Part shown: positions 16,026 to 24,455 of the stretch, in pieces
Layout: each line of letters starts with the position of its first letter
Numbering within the stretch: position 1 is the first letter of the stretch
Assembly: GCA_964443525.1 (NCBI GenBank)
Contig: CAYUCY010000013.1
Location: forward strand, 1-28,577
From: CAYUCY01 sp964443525
GTDB taxonomy: Bacteria > Pseudomonadota > Alphaproteobacteria > Caedimonadales > Caedimonadaceae
Direction: 5' to 3'
DNA length: 28,577 nt
Made by a program: the position numbers and the translations under genes
Notes under the pieces: model-generated
Database searches by the model: none
Told to the model about the DNA's origin: nothing
Seen by the model: the letters and a program-made list of their open reading frames with translations, nothing else

Positions 16026-16895
16026 ATGAAAAAGTTCAAGACATTTTGGTTTTATCTCATTCTTCTTACAACCCTGGCAGGAGGTGTCGCGCCTGTCTCC
16101 TTTGCCTCTCACAGTGAAGGGGAAGAAAAGAAAGATAAAGAATCCTCGTCACTGTCCGTGATTGTTGATGGTGACACCTCTGAGACTCTTGCGAAAGAAA
16201 CACTTCTTTTAGCTCCTAGAACAGAACCTTTGCCGCTCGAACTTGACCTGAACTATCAAGTCTGCGGTCTTGCTCTTTTTGAAGGAACGGATATTTTTAG
16301 CAAGACAATTAAGATCGTCACAAATTCGATCTATTCGCATTCCGGAACGATCTTTTACGATGTAAAAGCTGGAAGTCCCGATGATCAAAATACTTGGTAC
16401 TGTTTTGAATCCACAGGATCGGCGGATGAAATTTTAGGAGAGGGGAAACTCCCCCACGTTCGGATGACTAAGTGGACGGATTTAGTAAAGGCCTATGGCG
16501 GGGGCGTTTGGTACAGGCGCATTCATTTCTCTTCCAACTTTACGCCCGACCCCAGTATTTCAGATAAATTTATCCGAGAGTTTAACGGGCGTTATTATGA
16601 GAAGAGCTTCTTTGAACTTCTGAATGCTCTTCGTGACGGGAATAGCGAATCATCTCTGGATAATGTGTTTTGCAGCGAAATGACCGCCGAACATCTGATG
16701 AGGGTCGGTTTGTTGCCGAAGTCTCCCTCAAATAATTTTGTCCCGGCGGATTTTACAACCCAAAAAGGGTTTTTCTTGCAAAATGCAACCATAGATGCCG
16801 AGGTGAATGTTAAACCTTTTGGAACAGTAGGGCCAGCACCTCAAACCAATAACTGGTTTAAGAAATTGTTCTGCTGTCTCTGCAGTGGGGACTGA
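16026..16895 (+). CDS. Secreted permuted papain-fold hydrolase (YiiX/NlpC-P60-like)
   Basis: A 289-residue protein with a signal peptide (about 1-27, ending VSFA) and a charged low-complexity linker (28-65). The core begins at VCGLALFEGTD, followed by IVTNSIYSHSGTIFY with a likely catalytic His105. Then come WYRRI near 162-166 and VFCSEMTAEHLMRVGLL with a likely nucleophile Cys216. Histidine before cysteine, with the context YSHxG...CSE, is the mark of circularly permuted NlpC/P60-papain proteins such as YiiX/YaeF (DUF830). Such proteins are amidases or thioesterases acting on peptides or lipids; the substrate here is unknown. The C-terminus KKLFCCLCSGD carries three close cysteines, unusual for a secreted hydrolase. 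A GGAGGT site precedes the ATG, and a terminator follows the gene. Confidence 0.72.
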   Translation: MKKFKTFWFYLILLTTLAGGVAPVSFASHSEGEEKKDKESSSLSVIVDGDTSETLAKETLLLAPRTEPLPLELDLNYQVCGLALFEGTDIFSKTIKIVTNSIYSHSGTIFYDVKAGSPDDQNTWYCFESTGSADEILGEGKLPHVRMTKWTDLVKAYGGGVWYRRIHFSSNFTPDPSISDKFIREFNGRYYEKSFFELLNALRDGNSESSLDNVFCSEMTAEHLMRVGLLPKSPSNNFVPADFTTQKGFFLQNATIDAEVNVKPFGTVGPAPQTNNWFKKLFCCLCSGD

Positions 16896-16923
16896 ACAAT
16901 AACCTCCTTTTTACAAGAATTAT

Positions 16924-16953
16924 AAAAAAGCGCTCTCTCAGGGCGCTTTTTTT
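16924..16953 (+). terminator. Rho-independent terminator after the YiiX-like gene
   Basis: GCGCTC pairs with GGGCGC (one G-U pair) around a five-base loop. The helix is preceded by an A run and followed by seven T residues, which can extend the pairing. It lies about 30 bases after the stop at 16895 and before thyX, separating the two transcripts. Confidence 0.85.
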
Positions 16954-17031
16954 CGGGGATGAAGACTTGGCAGAAGAGACAAATCTCGCTACTCTACGAT
17001 CATTAATGAAAGAAGAGTTGAGGAAAGAGCG

Positions 17032-17988
17032 ATGGCCTTGAATGCCGATCAAACCCAGGAACTGAAAGAAGCGCGGGAAGCCGCTTTTACAACGAAAAGA
17101 GCAACGGTCCCAGAGGTCGAAGCGATCCTTTATGAACCCCTTAAAGTGCTTGATCACGGGTTCGTGCGTGTGATCGATTATATGGGAGACGATACCGCAA
17201 TCGTTCAAGCAGCAAGGGTTTCCTACGGCAAGGGAACTAAGAAAATTAATCAGGACAAAGGATTGATTAACTATCTTATGCGTCATCGCCACACAACCCC
17301 TTTTGAAATGTGCGAGATCAAATTTCATGTGAAACTCCCCATCTTCGTCGCGCGCCAATGGATTCGTCATCGGACGGCAAATGTCAACGAATACTCCGCT
17401 CGCTACTCCATTTTAGGTAAGGAATTTTATATTCCGGAGCCCCAGCATCTCTCCGCCCAATCGACGACCAATCGTCAAGGACGGGGCAATGTTTTAACAG
17501 GCCAAGAGGCAGAGCGCGTCTTCCAACTCCTTCGCGAAGATTCCGAGCGTGTTTACACCCATTATGAGGAAATGCTCAATGAGGATGAGTTCGGAAATGG
17601 CTATCAGGAGGATCGTCAGGGGCTTGCCCGCGAGTTGGCTCGTATGAATCTGACGCTTAATTATTATACGGAGTGGTATTGGAAAATCGATCTTCATAAT
17701 CTCTTCCATTTTCTGAGTTTGCGGGCGGATGCTCATGCCCAGTACGAAATTCGAGCCTATGCGGATGTGATGCTTGACGTTGTCAAGAAGTGGGTCCCTT
17801 ATGCTTGTGAGGCTTTTGAAGAGTACCGTATGTATGCGGGTCACTTCTCCCGCACCGGCTTGTCGGTCTTACGTCGCATGATTCAAGGAGAGCACGTAAG
17901 TCAAGAAAACAGCGGACTGAATCCGAGGGAATGGCGCGAGTTTCTTGAAATACTTCAGCTTGAGGAAGAGAAAGCAAAAGCCGTCTGA
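17032..17988 (+). CDS. thyX: FAD-dependent thymidylate synthase ThyX
   Basis: A 318-residue ThyX that makes dTMP from dUMP with methylenetetrahydrofolate and reduced FAD. The signature RHRx7S is intact as RHRTANVNEYS (residues 112-122), continuing ARYSILGKEFYIPEP. HRHTTPFEMCEIKFHVKLPI upstream and NYYTEWYWKIDLHNLFHFLSLR downstream are also typical of alphaproteobacterial members, which are longer than the 220-250 residue forms of other phyla. ThyX replaces ThyA and does not oxidise folate, which is common in Alphaproteobacteria with reduced genomes. A GAGGAAAGAG site precedes the ATG. The next gene starts 63 bases after the stop. Confidence 0.97.
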   Translation: MALNADQTQELKEAREAAFTTKRATVPEVEAILYEPLKVLDHGFVRVIDYMGDDTAIVQAARVSYGKGTKKINQDKGLINYLMRHRHTTPFEMCEIKFHVKLPIFVARQWIRHRTANVNEYSARYSILGKEFYIPEPQHLSAQSTTNRQGRGNVLTGQEAERVFQLLREDSERVYTHYEEMLNEDEFGNGYQEDRQGLARELARMNLTLNYYTEWYWKIDLHNLFHFLSLRADAHAQYEIRAYADVMLDVVKKWVPYACEAFEEYRMYAGHFSRTGLSVLRRMIQGEHVSQENSGLNPREWREFLEILQLEEEKAKAV

Positions 17989-18051
17989 AAATTGTTTATA
18001 AAGACTTTCTTAACTTTTCTTTCATCAAATGCTCTTGGCATGAGGATTGCA

Positions 18052-18900
18052 ATGAAAGATAGTATGAGACCGTTTTTTAGAACATTTTTGACCTTGACTT
18101 TTATGACGGCTGTTTTTTCTGAAGGCCGGGCCGTTCTTTATTTGGATCAGTACGAATCTCAAATCACTCGAGCAGAAAAAGCATACGGGATCCCCCACGG
18201 TCTTTTGCTTGCAATCGCCAAGGTCGAATCGGGGCAGTATAACGCAAAAGTAAAAAAGCGGGTTGTTTGCCCGTGGGCCGTAAATGCGGGAGGTACGGGG
18301 ACATATTACTCTTCGAAAGCCGAAGCATTAAAGGCGGTGAAAGTTCTTAAAAAGCAAGGAAAAAAAAACTTTGATGTGGGACTTATGCAAGTGAACTGGC
18401 ATTATCACGGCGAGAATTTGCCCTCCCTTGAGCAGGCTTTTGATCCTCACGTCAATATCACATATGCAGCCAAATTTTTAAAAAGCTTGAAAGAATCTTT
18501 GGGCAGCTGGGAGAAAGCCGTCTCTCACTATCATTCGGCCCATCCCGAATTTCATATTCCGTATCGCCGTAAAGTTTTGAAAGCTTGGCAGGAAATCCGA
18601 CGCGAACAGCTCACCTTTGAAAAGGAGAATAAGCAAGAGGCAAGACTGATTCGCTTTAATCGTGCCAATCCTTGGGTCTCGGCACGCTACCTTCTCAACC
18701 CTGGGACATCGGTCAAGTCGTCTCTCAAAATCACCTCGGGATCAGACCGAAAGGCTATAGGCCTTGTTCGGAAAGGGCCTCTCGTTTTAACGGGCGGTGA
18801 GCGGGTTTCTTCTGCTGCAATAGGGCCGAAGCTCCTAGTTTTAAAAGCACGAGAAAAATCATCTATTCAGGGCAGTGTTGACACCAAGCGGAAGTCTTAA
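18052..18900 (+). CDS. Secreted lytic transglycosylase (SLT fold)
   Basis: A 282-residue peptidoglycan lyase of the SLT/VirB1 type. The start at 18052 fits a GAGG site six bases upstream; the frame is open a further 60 bases to a TTG at 17992, which would put extra sequence before the signal peptide. Residues 1-27 are a signal peptide (FFRTFLTLTFMTAVFSEGRA). The catalytic glutamate is Glu59 in LLAIAKVESGQYNAK, followed by PWAVNAGGTGTYYSSKAEAL, the family motif FDVGLMQVNWHYHG, and AFDPHVNITYAAKFLKSL. These are typical of the invasion-protein IagB/VirB1 and flagellum-associated SLT proteins, which open the wall for a secretion machine. The C-terminal 90 residues are basic and not conserved in appearance. 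It lies downstream of thyX. Confidence 0.9.
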   Translation: MKDSMRPFFRTFLTLTFMTAVFSEGRAVLYLDQYESQITRAEKAYGIPHGLLLAIAKVESGQYNAKVKKRVVCPWAVNAGGTGTYYSSKAEALKAVKVLKKQGKKNFDVGLMQVNWHYHGENLPSLEQAFDPHVNITYAAKFLKSLKESLGSWEKAVSHYHSAHPEFHIPYRRKVLKAWQEIRREQLTFEKENKQEARLIRFNRANPWVSARYLLNPGTSVKSSLKITSGSDRKAIGLVRKGPLVLTGGERVSSAAIGPKLLVLKAREKSSIQGSVDTKRKS

Positions 18901-18939
18901 GCTTCGTGATGGAGAGCACAGACACTCTTCTGAGGGCTA

Positions 18940-19653
18940 TTGAAGGAGCATCATAGAGCTCTTGCACAAGCCGTCACGCTGCTTGAATCGACAGCTTCCA
19001 AGGACCAGATCGCGCGGGAGCAGCTACTTGATTTTCTGCAGGGTATTCCTCGATTGGCTATGCGAGTCGGGATTACGGGAACCCCTGGAGCAGGAAAATC
19101 GACCTTGATTGAGGTTTTGGGACTCAGGTTAATCGAAAAAGGAAAACGAGTTGCCGTTCTTGCAATTGATCCGGCGTCTCCGATCTCACAGGGCTCCATT
19201 TTAGCCGATAAAACACGAATGCAAAAGTTGTCCCAGAAGGAGGAGGCCTATATCAGACCTTCTTCAAACAGAGGCCTCTTCGGTGGCTTGACGGCGACAG
19301 CCGAGGATGAATGTCGTCTCTTCGAGTTTGCAGGGTATGACGTCATCTTTATCGAGACGGTTGGCGTGGGACAATCGGGAACGGAAATTAGAAGAGTTGC
19401 TGACCTTGTGTTTCTTTTGATCTCTCCGGGACTCGGGGACGAGCTTCAGGGTATGAAGCGCGGGATTATAGAGGTGGCGGATCTGATCCTTATCACCAAA
19501 AAAGACGGTTCTTACGAAGAGATCGCAAGCCAGACGGCCCGTTCTTACGGAACGGCCTCTTCTTTAGGCAGGTCAAAGAGAACCGAGGTTAAAATCATCT
19601 CAGCTTTCACAGGCGAAGGCCTTGATGATTTGTGCAAGTTTATCCTTTCTTAA
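18940..19653 (+). CDS. Short MeaB/ArgK-type G3E-related GTPase, probably degenerate
   Basis: A 237-residue protein of the MeaB/ArgK family, which in other bacteria chaperones cobalamin-dependent acyl-CoA mutases. The P loop is GITGTPGAGKST (44-55). IDPASPISQGSILADKTRM (77-94) and FIETVGVGQSGTEIRR (137-152) are close to family consensus. Three features are odd. It is about 90 residues shorter than the usual 320-330, lacking the C-terminal dimer arm. The G4 motif is TKKD (186-189) and not NKxD. The only in-frame start is a TTG (18940) with poor spacing, while an overlapping frame from an ATG at 18909 reads MESTDTLLRAIEG, resembling the family's missing N-terminus. No acyl-CoA mutase is seen here. 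It may be a decaying gene, a short variant, or carry a sequencing indel. Confidence 0.75.
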   Translation: MKEHHRALAQAVTLLESTASKDQIAREQLLDFLQGIPRLAMRVGITGTPGAGKSTLIEVLGLRLIEKGKRVAVLAIDPASPISQGSILADKTRMQKLSQKEEAYIRPSSNRGLFGGLTATAEDECRLFEFAGYDVIFIETVGVGQSGTEIRRVADLVFLLISPGLGDELQGMKRGIIEVADLILITKKDGSYEEIASQTARSYGTASSLGRSKRTEVKIISAFTGEGLDDLCKFILS

Positions 19654-19655
19654 GC

Positions 19656-21620
19656 TTATTTTCGAGACGATTGTGTATAGGGCTCTGACCAGGGGCGTTG
19701 ACCTACGAAGTCTGTTGTCGTCAGGATAGTGCCATCCGAATAGATGAAAATGCCGCCTTTGTTTTGGGGAATGCTGAAATCAACAGGGAGGACAAGAGAG
19801 GGCTCTTTTTTCAGAGTTTCGATGGCGAACATTTTCTGCCAGGTTTCTCGGGCAAATCGAGCCGATCTTAAGGAATTAACGACGCCTTCTCCCGAAGTCT
19901 CGATTTTTGCAATCAGTTTTCCGTCCTCACTGACAAAATACTCAGGCTTTCGGGGGAGCAGCAAGTGAAACAGAAAAAGGATGAGGAGGCATCCTCCAAG
20001 CATCCGTAATCGCGTCTTGAAGAAACAAAGAAGAAGAGCTCCGAAAATAAAAAGGCAAAAAGTTCCCATGCTCATCTGGGCAACTCCGATGGCGGATCCC
20101 CGCCAAGCACTGACGGATTCGGCAACCCACGTCATAAGACCGATGGATTCTTTGATGAGGGGGGCGACCCAGCCTTCCGCACCGAAAAGGCTTAGGAAGA
20201 AAAATAGAAGAAGAAGAGGCATAATGACGAAGCTTAAAAGGGGGATTGAGATCAGATTCGCCTCAAGTGCATGAAGGGTAAAACGATTAAAAGTGTAGAT
20301 GATGAGAGGGGTTGTTGCGGCTGTTGCGAGCAGCGTCGAGAGGCAGATGCCTCCTATATAAAGCGCTCCTTTTCTGAAAAAGTTTTTGTCCCGACTCACC
20401 CAGCGGGCGAGGGGGGCTCTTAAGGCTTCGTACCCTGCGACAAGGGCGATGACGGCGGCAAAGGAAAGCTGAAAGCTTGCGGAAAGCAGAGATTCCGGAA
20501 GTAAGAACAGAATGGCGAAGGTTGCAAACGCGACATTTCGTAAAGTGAGAGCCGTTCTGTCCGTTAGAATGGCAAGCATGATAATGCTGGTCATAATAAA
20601 GGCTCGCTGGGCGGGAAGGGCAAAATCGGCTAGGGTTAGATATAAAAAAGTGAAGAAGATGGAGGCTCCCGCCGCTATCTTTTTCGTGTCGAGATGAAGG
20701 GCTAAGGGAGGGACGAAGCAGAGACCTCTTCGAATCAAAATGAAAATCAAGCCCGCCACGATTGAAAGGTGTAGGCCTGAGATCGCCAAAATATGAGCAA
20801 TGCCCGAGTTAGCATAGGCATCCCTTAAGTTGTCATCGATGCCTGAGCGATCTCCTGTAACGAGGGCGGCCGCAACGGCACCCTCGCGATCGCCGATGAG
20901 GGTTGAGAGACGGTTTGTGATCGTCTCCCGCATGCCTTCAATCCGATGAGGCAAATCTTGGTGCGATGAGTGTTCAAGAAGAGTGAGGGGGCCTGTGGCA
21001 TATCCGGTGGCTGAGAGTCCGTCGAAGTAGGCTTTTCTTCTAAAATCATAAGCATAAGGGGCAATAGGCCCCGACGGAGGAAGAAGAACAGCCTTGATCG
21101 AGACGAGGTCTCCGACACTGGGAAGTGTGGGATTTCCGGCGGCTTTACCTCGAAGGGTGATACGTACTTTCGGCAAGGGGTGTCTGAATTTTGTCTTTTG
21201 AGCAGCGACATGACTTAGGGTGAGGCGAATCCCTTGGGGTTTCTTTTCGATTTTATCGACGGTTCCGGTGAAATCTTGGGAGGAAGTCGGATACTTTAAA
21301 AGAAAGGTATCCAAAGACAGAGTTCTAAAGTGGGCGGCCCCGAATCCTAAGGAGATAAAAAAGAGAGATGTTGGGAGGAAGGTTCTGAACGGTCCTTGAC
21401 CTCGGAAGATGAAATAGGAGAGAACCGAGGTAAGGAACATTCCGGAAAAAAGCCAGAGAGGAGGCTCTGTCGGTAAACTAAAATAAAAACCGATGCCGAT
21501 CCCCAGAAAGACGGGGAACCAGAGAAGAATATGACCTGCTTCTTTAAAAAGAAGGAAGCGTAAGGTTGTTAGATGAGGAATAAGATGCCCTGATGCTTTT
21601 TTTGTTAAAGTGTGGTACAA
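19656..21620 (-). CDS. comEC: ComEC/Rec2-family competence protein
   Basis: A polytopic inner-membrane protein thought to carry single-stranded DNA through the membrane during transformation. The frame is open to 21761, but this would lie inside gltX, so I start it at a TTG (21620) after an AAGG site, giving 654 residues. An ATG lies only after the first two helices. The N-terminal DUF4131 region is followed by the competence domain with the signature AHILAISGLHLSIVAGLIF and FALPAQRAFIM, then many helices. The end (KPEYFVSEDGKLIAKI...RFARETWQKMF) resembles alphaproteobacterial ComEC. I see no HxHxDH zinc motif, so it has no complete metallo-beta-lactamase domain. It converges on the MeaB-like gene two bases away. 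Confidence 0.92.
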   Translation of the reverse strand: MYHTLTKKASGHLIPHLTTLRFLLFKEAGHILLWFPVFLGIGIGFYFSLPTEPPLWLFSGMFLTSVLSYFIFRGQGPFRTFLPTSLFFISLGFGAAHFRTLSLDTFLLKYPTSSQDFTGTVDKIEKKPQGIRLTLSHVAAQKTKFRHPLPKVRITLRGKAAGNPTLPSVGDLVSIKAVLLPPSGPIAPYAYDFRRKAYFDGLSATGYATGPLTLLEHSSHQDLPHRIEGMRETITNRLSTLIGDREGAVAAALVTGDRSGIDDNLRDAYANSGIAHILAISGLHLSIVAGLIFILIRRGLCFVPPLALHLDTKKIAAGASIFFTFLYLTLADFALPAQRAFIMTSIIMLAILTDRTALTLRNVAFATFAILFLLPESLLSASFQLSFAAVIALVAGYEALRAPLARWVSRDKNFFRKGALYIGGICLSTLLATAATTPLIIYTFNRFTLHALEANLISIPLLSFVIMPLLLLFFFLSLFGAEGWVAPLIKESIGLMTWVAESVSAWRGSAIGVAQMSMGTFCLFIFGALLLCFFKTRLRMLGGCLLILFLFHLLLPRKPEYFVSEDGKLIAKIETSGEGVVNSLRSARFARETWQKMFAIETLKKEPSLVLPVDFSIPQNKGGIFIYSDGTILTTTDFVGQRPWSEPYTQSSRK

Positions 21621-21662
21621 GCGCCTTACCTGTTTATATTTTTTATTACGATAGAAAAAACC

Positions 21663-23066
21663 ATGACCATTGTCACTCGTTTTGCGCCTTCTCCTACGGG
21701 TTTTCTCCATATCGGAGGTGCTCGTACAGCTCTTTTTAATTACCTTTTTGCTCGGCACCACAGGGGAAAATTTCTCTTAAGAATTGAAGATACGGACAGG
21801 GATCGTTCGACCAATGAAGCGATTCAAGCGATTATTAACGGCCTTAAATGGCTGGCATTAGACTGGGACGGAGAGATTGTCTTTCAATTTGCTCGGGCCA
21901 ATCGTCACCAGGAGGTTGCTCGTCAGTTGGTGGCCGAAGGAAAGGCTTACTATTGTTTTTGTACGCCTGAGGAATTGGAGGTGATGCGGGACAAGGCCAA
22001 GAAAGAAGGTAAGCAACCACGCTATGATGGGACTTGGCGGGATCGGGATCCTCGTGAGGCTCCCGAAGGTATAAAGCCGGTGATTCGCCTGAAGGTCCCT
22101 TTAACAGGAGAGACGACCGTCGAGGACGGTGTTCAGGGTCGAGTTACGGTTCAAAACGAGCAGCTGGACGATATGGTGCTTTTAAGAGGAGACGGAACGC
22201 CGACCTATATGCTGGCTGTCGTCGTTGATGACCACGATATGGATGTGACTCACATTATCAGGGGGGATGACCACCTGACCAATACCTTTCGACAGCTCCA
22301 GATTTATCAGGCAATGGGTTGGGCGTCTCCTCACTTTTCTCATATTCCCCTGATTCACGGACCTGACGGTGCAAAACTTTCTAAGCGTCATGGGGCTTTG
22401 GGGGTGGAGGCCTATCGGGACATGGGCCTCTTGCCTGAGGCGATGTGCAATTATCTTTTACGCTTAGGCTGGGCTCACGGAGATGATGAAATTATTTCGA
22501 GGGCACAGGCGATCGAGTGGTTTGACCTGCCTGCAATCGGCAAATCTCCTTCTCGTTTCGATATGGTGAAGTTGCAAAGCGTGAATGCCCATTATTTAAA
22601 AGAGGCAGATGACGAACGGTTGCTGGGGTTAATTGAGTCACATCTTTCGGAAAAATACGGGCCTCTTACGAACAATCGGAAAGAAACTCTTCTCAAAGGA
22701 ATATCTGGTCTTAAACAACGTGCAAAGACGCTGCTTGAGCTTGTGGAAAACGCAGATATCTATGTCGCATCGCGCCCCCTCAAGATGGACGAAAAAGCCC
22801 AGGCCCTTTTAGATTCGGAAGGGTTTTCAAAGGTGGAAATTTGCTTGAAGGCTTTTGAGTCCCTCGATGTTTGGATGGAGGAAAGTCTTGAGGCATCCCT
22901 TCGTGCTCTTGCCGAAACCCGGAATGAGAAATTGGGGCAGTTCGCACAACCGCTGAGAGCTGCCTTGACAGGAAGGACGGTTTCTCCCAGTATTTTCGAA
23001 ATTATGTCGATTCTGGGAAAGGAAGAGTCTTTAGGCCGTCTTAAGGATGTGTTAATCTTTAAATAG
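21663..23066 (+). CDS. gltX: Glutamate--tRNA ligase
   Basis: A 467-residue class I aminoacyl-tRNA synthetase. It begins MTIVTRFAPSPTGFLHIGGA with the HIGH-equivalent motif HIGG (16-19). The KMSKS-equivalent is KLSKR in DGAKLSKRHGALGVEAYRDMG (about 238-243). EDTDRDRS and IRGDDHLTNTFRQLQIY are further family markers. Alphaproteobacteria often have two GltX copies, one charging tRNA-Gln for the amidotransferase; which one this is cannot be told here. The start at 21663 is fixed by the conserved N-terminus; the frame opens earlier but without similarity. The ATG lies only 42 bases from the start chosen for the divergent comEC, so their promoters must overlap each other or the coding regions. gltA follows after 39 bases. 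Confidence 0.97.
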   Translation: MTIVTRFAPSPTGFLHIGGARTALFNYLFARHHRGKFLLRIEDTDRDRSTNEAIQAIINGLKWLALDWDGEIVFQFARANRHQEVARQLVAEGKAYYCFCTPEELEVMRDKAKKEGKQPRYDGTWRDRDPREAPEGIKPVIRLKVPLTGETTVEDGVQGRVTVQNEQLDDMVLLRGDGTPTYMLAVVVDDHDMDVTHIIRGDDHLTNTFRQLQIYQAMGWASPHFSHIPLIHGPDGAKLSKRHGALGVEAYRDMGLLPEAMCNYLLRLGWAHGDDEIISRAQAIEWFDLPAIGKSPSRFDMVKLQSVNAHYLKEADDERLLGLIESHLSEKYGPLTNNRKETLLKGISGLKQRAKTLLELVENADIYVASRPLKMDEKAQALLDSEGFSKVEICLKAFESLDVWMEESLEASLRALAETRNEKLGQFAQPLRAALTGRTVSPSIFEIMSILGKEESLGRLKDVLIFK

Positions 23067-23105
23067 GTATCCTATCATGATGCTAATATAATAAGGGAGA
23101 TAAAA

Positions 23106-24455
23106 ATGGCACATTCAGGGAGCGCGCAAATGAAAACTCCTTCCCCCAATAATGACACCGTAACAATGACTTTCAATGTGGGCGGGAAACAGGAAGCGTA
23201 TACGCTTCCTGTTCTCTCGGGAACGCTTGGTCCCAGGGCCATCGACGTGCGTCAACTTTATACCCAGACAGGGTATTTTACGTACGATCCGGGGTTCACC
23301 TCGACGGCCAGTTGTGATTCCGCCATTACCTTTATCGACGGAGAACAAGGAATCCTCCTTCATCGGGGCTACACCATTCAGGATTTAGCGGAGAAATGTG
23401 ATTTTTTGGAAGTGGCTTACCTTTTACTCTATGGTGAACTGCCGACCGAGAGCCAATTCAAGTCTTTTGATGAAAAGATTACCAATCACACCATGTTGCA
23501 TGAGCAACTGATCCATTTTTACCGCGGCTTTCGTCGAGATGCTCATCCGATGGCTGTTATGGTGGGGGTGGTGGGGGCTCTTTCAGCCTTCTATCATGAC
23601 AGTCTAGACCTTCTAGACCCTGAGCAAAGAGAACTTGCCACCTACCGGTTGATTGCAAAAATGCCGACGATTGCGGCCTATGCGTACAAATATTCCGTAG
23701 GTCAGCCCTTTATGTATCCGCAAAACGAGCTGAACTATGCCGAGAATTTTCTGCATATGATGTTCTCGATGCCTTCTTATAAATACAAGGTGAACTCAAC
23801 GCTCGCTCGTGCGATGAATCGCATTTTGGTCCTCCATGCGGATCACGAGCAAAATGCATCCACTTCGACCGTTCGCTTGGCCAGCTCATCCGCTGCAAAT
23901 CCGTTTGCCTGCATTGCTGCGGGGATTGCCTCTCTTTGGGGGCCTGCTCATGGAGGAGCTAATGAAGAGGTGCTCAAGATGCTGGAGGAGATCGGAACAA
24001 AAGACCGTATCCCTGAGTTTATCAAGCGAGCGAAAGATAAAAATGATCCCTTCCGCCTAATGGGTTTCGGGCATCGTGTTTACAAAAACTATGATCCTCG
24101 GGCAACCGTCTTGAGAGAGAGCTGTCATGAGGTCTTGGAAGAGTTGGGGGTCAAGGATGAACCGCTTCTCGAAATCGCCTTGGAGCTTGAGAAAATGGCG
24201 CTTCAAGATGACTATTTTATCGAGAAAAAGCTTTTTCCGAATGTGGACTTTTACTCGGGCATTATCCTGAAAGCGATGGGGATTCCTCTTTCGATGTTTA
24301 CCGTTTTATTTGCACTTGCCCGCACGGTTGGTTGGGTAGCCCAATGGAAGGAAATGATCGAGGATCCGACCCAAAAGATCGGACGCCCTCGCCAGCTTTA
24401 TATCGGTGAACAGCAAAGAAAGTTTGTCCCGTTGAATGCGAGAAAAGAGAGTTAA
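23106..24455 (+). CDS. gltA: Citrate synthase (type II)
   Basis: A 449-residue citrate synthase, which condenses oxaloacetate with acetyl-CoA to enter the TCA cycle. Catalytic regions are all visible: LVLHADHEQNASTSTVRLAS, WGPAHGGANEEVLKML and GFGHRVYKNYDPRATVLR, with the aspartate in NVDFYSGIILKAMGIP. The N-terminal beta-rich domain (about 20-65) is typical of the hexameric, NADH-sensitive type II enzymes of Gram-negative bacteria. A GGGAGA site precedes the ATG. It lies 39 bases after gltX, with a TATAAT in the gap that is too close to the ATG, and lacks a -35, to be accepted as a promoter. The last 20 bases overlap the start of a small membrane-protein frame. Confidence 0.97.
   Translation: MAHSGSAQMKTPSPNNDTVTMTFNVGGKQEAYTLPVLSGTLGPRAIDVRQLYTQTGYFTYDPGFTSTASCDSAITFIDGEQGILLHRGYTIQDLAEKCDFLEVAYLLLYGELPTESQFKSFDEKITNHTMLHEQLIHFYRGFRRDAHPMAVMVGVVGALSAFYHDSLDLLDPEQRELATYRLIAKMPTIAAYAYKYSVGQPFMYPQNELNYAENFLHMMFSMPSYKYKVNSTLARAMNRILVLHADHEQNASTSTVRLASSSAANPFACIAAGIASLWGPAHGGANEEVLKMLEEIGTKDRIPEFIKRAKDKNDPFRLMGFGHRVYKNYDPRATVLRESCHEVLEELGVKDEPLLEIALELEKMALQDDYFIEKKLFPNVDFYSGIILKAMGIPLSMFTVLFALARTVGWVAQWKEMIEDPTQKIGRPRQLYIGEQQRKFVPLNARKES

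Noticed and set aside
16884..16895. CaaX prenylation box at the end of the YiiX-like protein
   Set aside because: The last four residues are CSGD, with no aliphatic middle residues; the cysteine cluster is noted only as a possible acylation site.
17992..18051. TTG start for the lytic transglycosylase
   Set aside because: It would place 20 residues before the signal peptide; the ATG at 18052 has a GAGG site with good spacing.
23087..23092. TATAAT between gltX and gltA as a promoter
   Set aside because: It lies only 14 bases before the ATG, with no -35 hexamer at the right distance.
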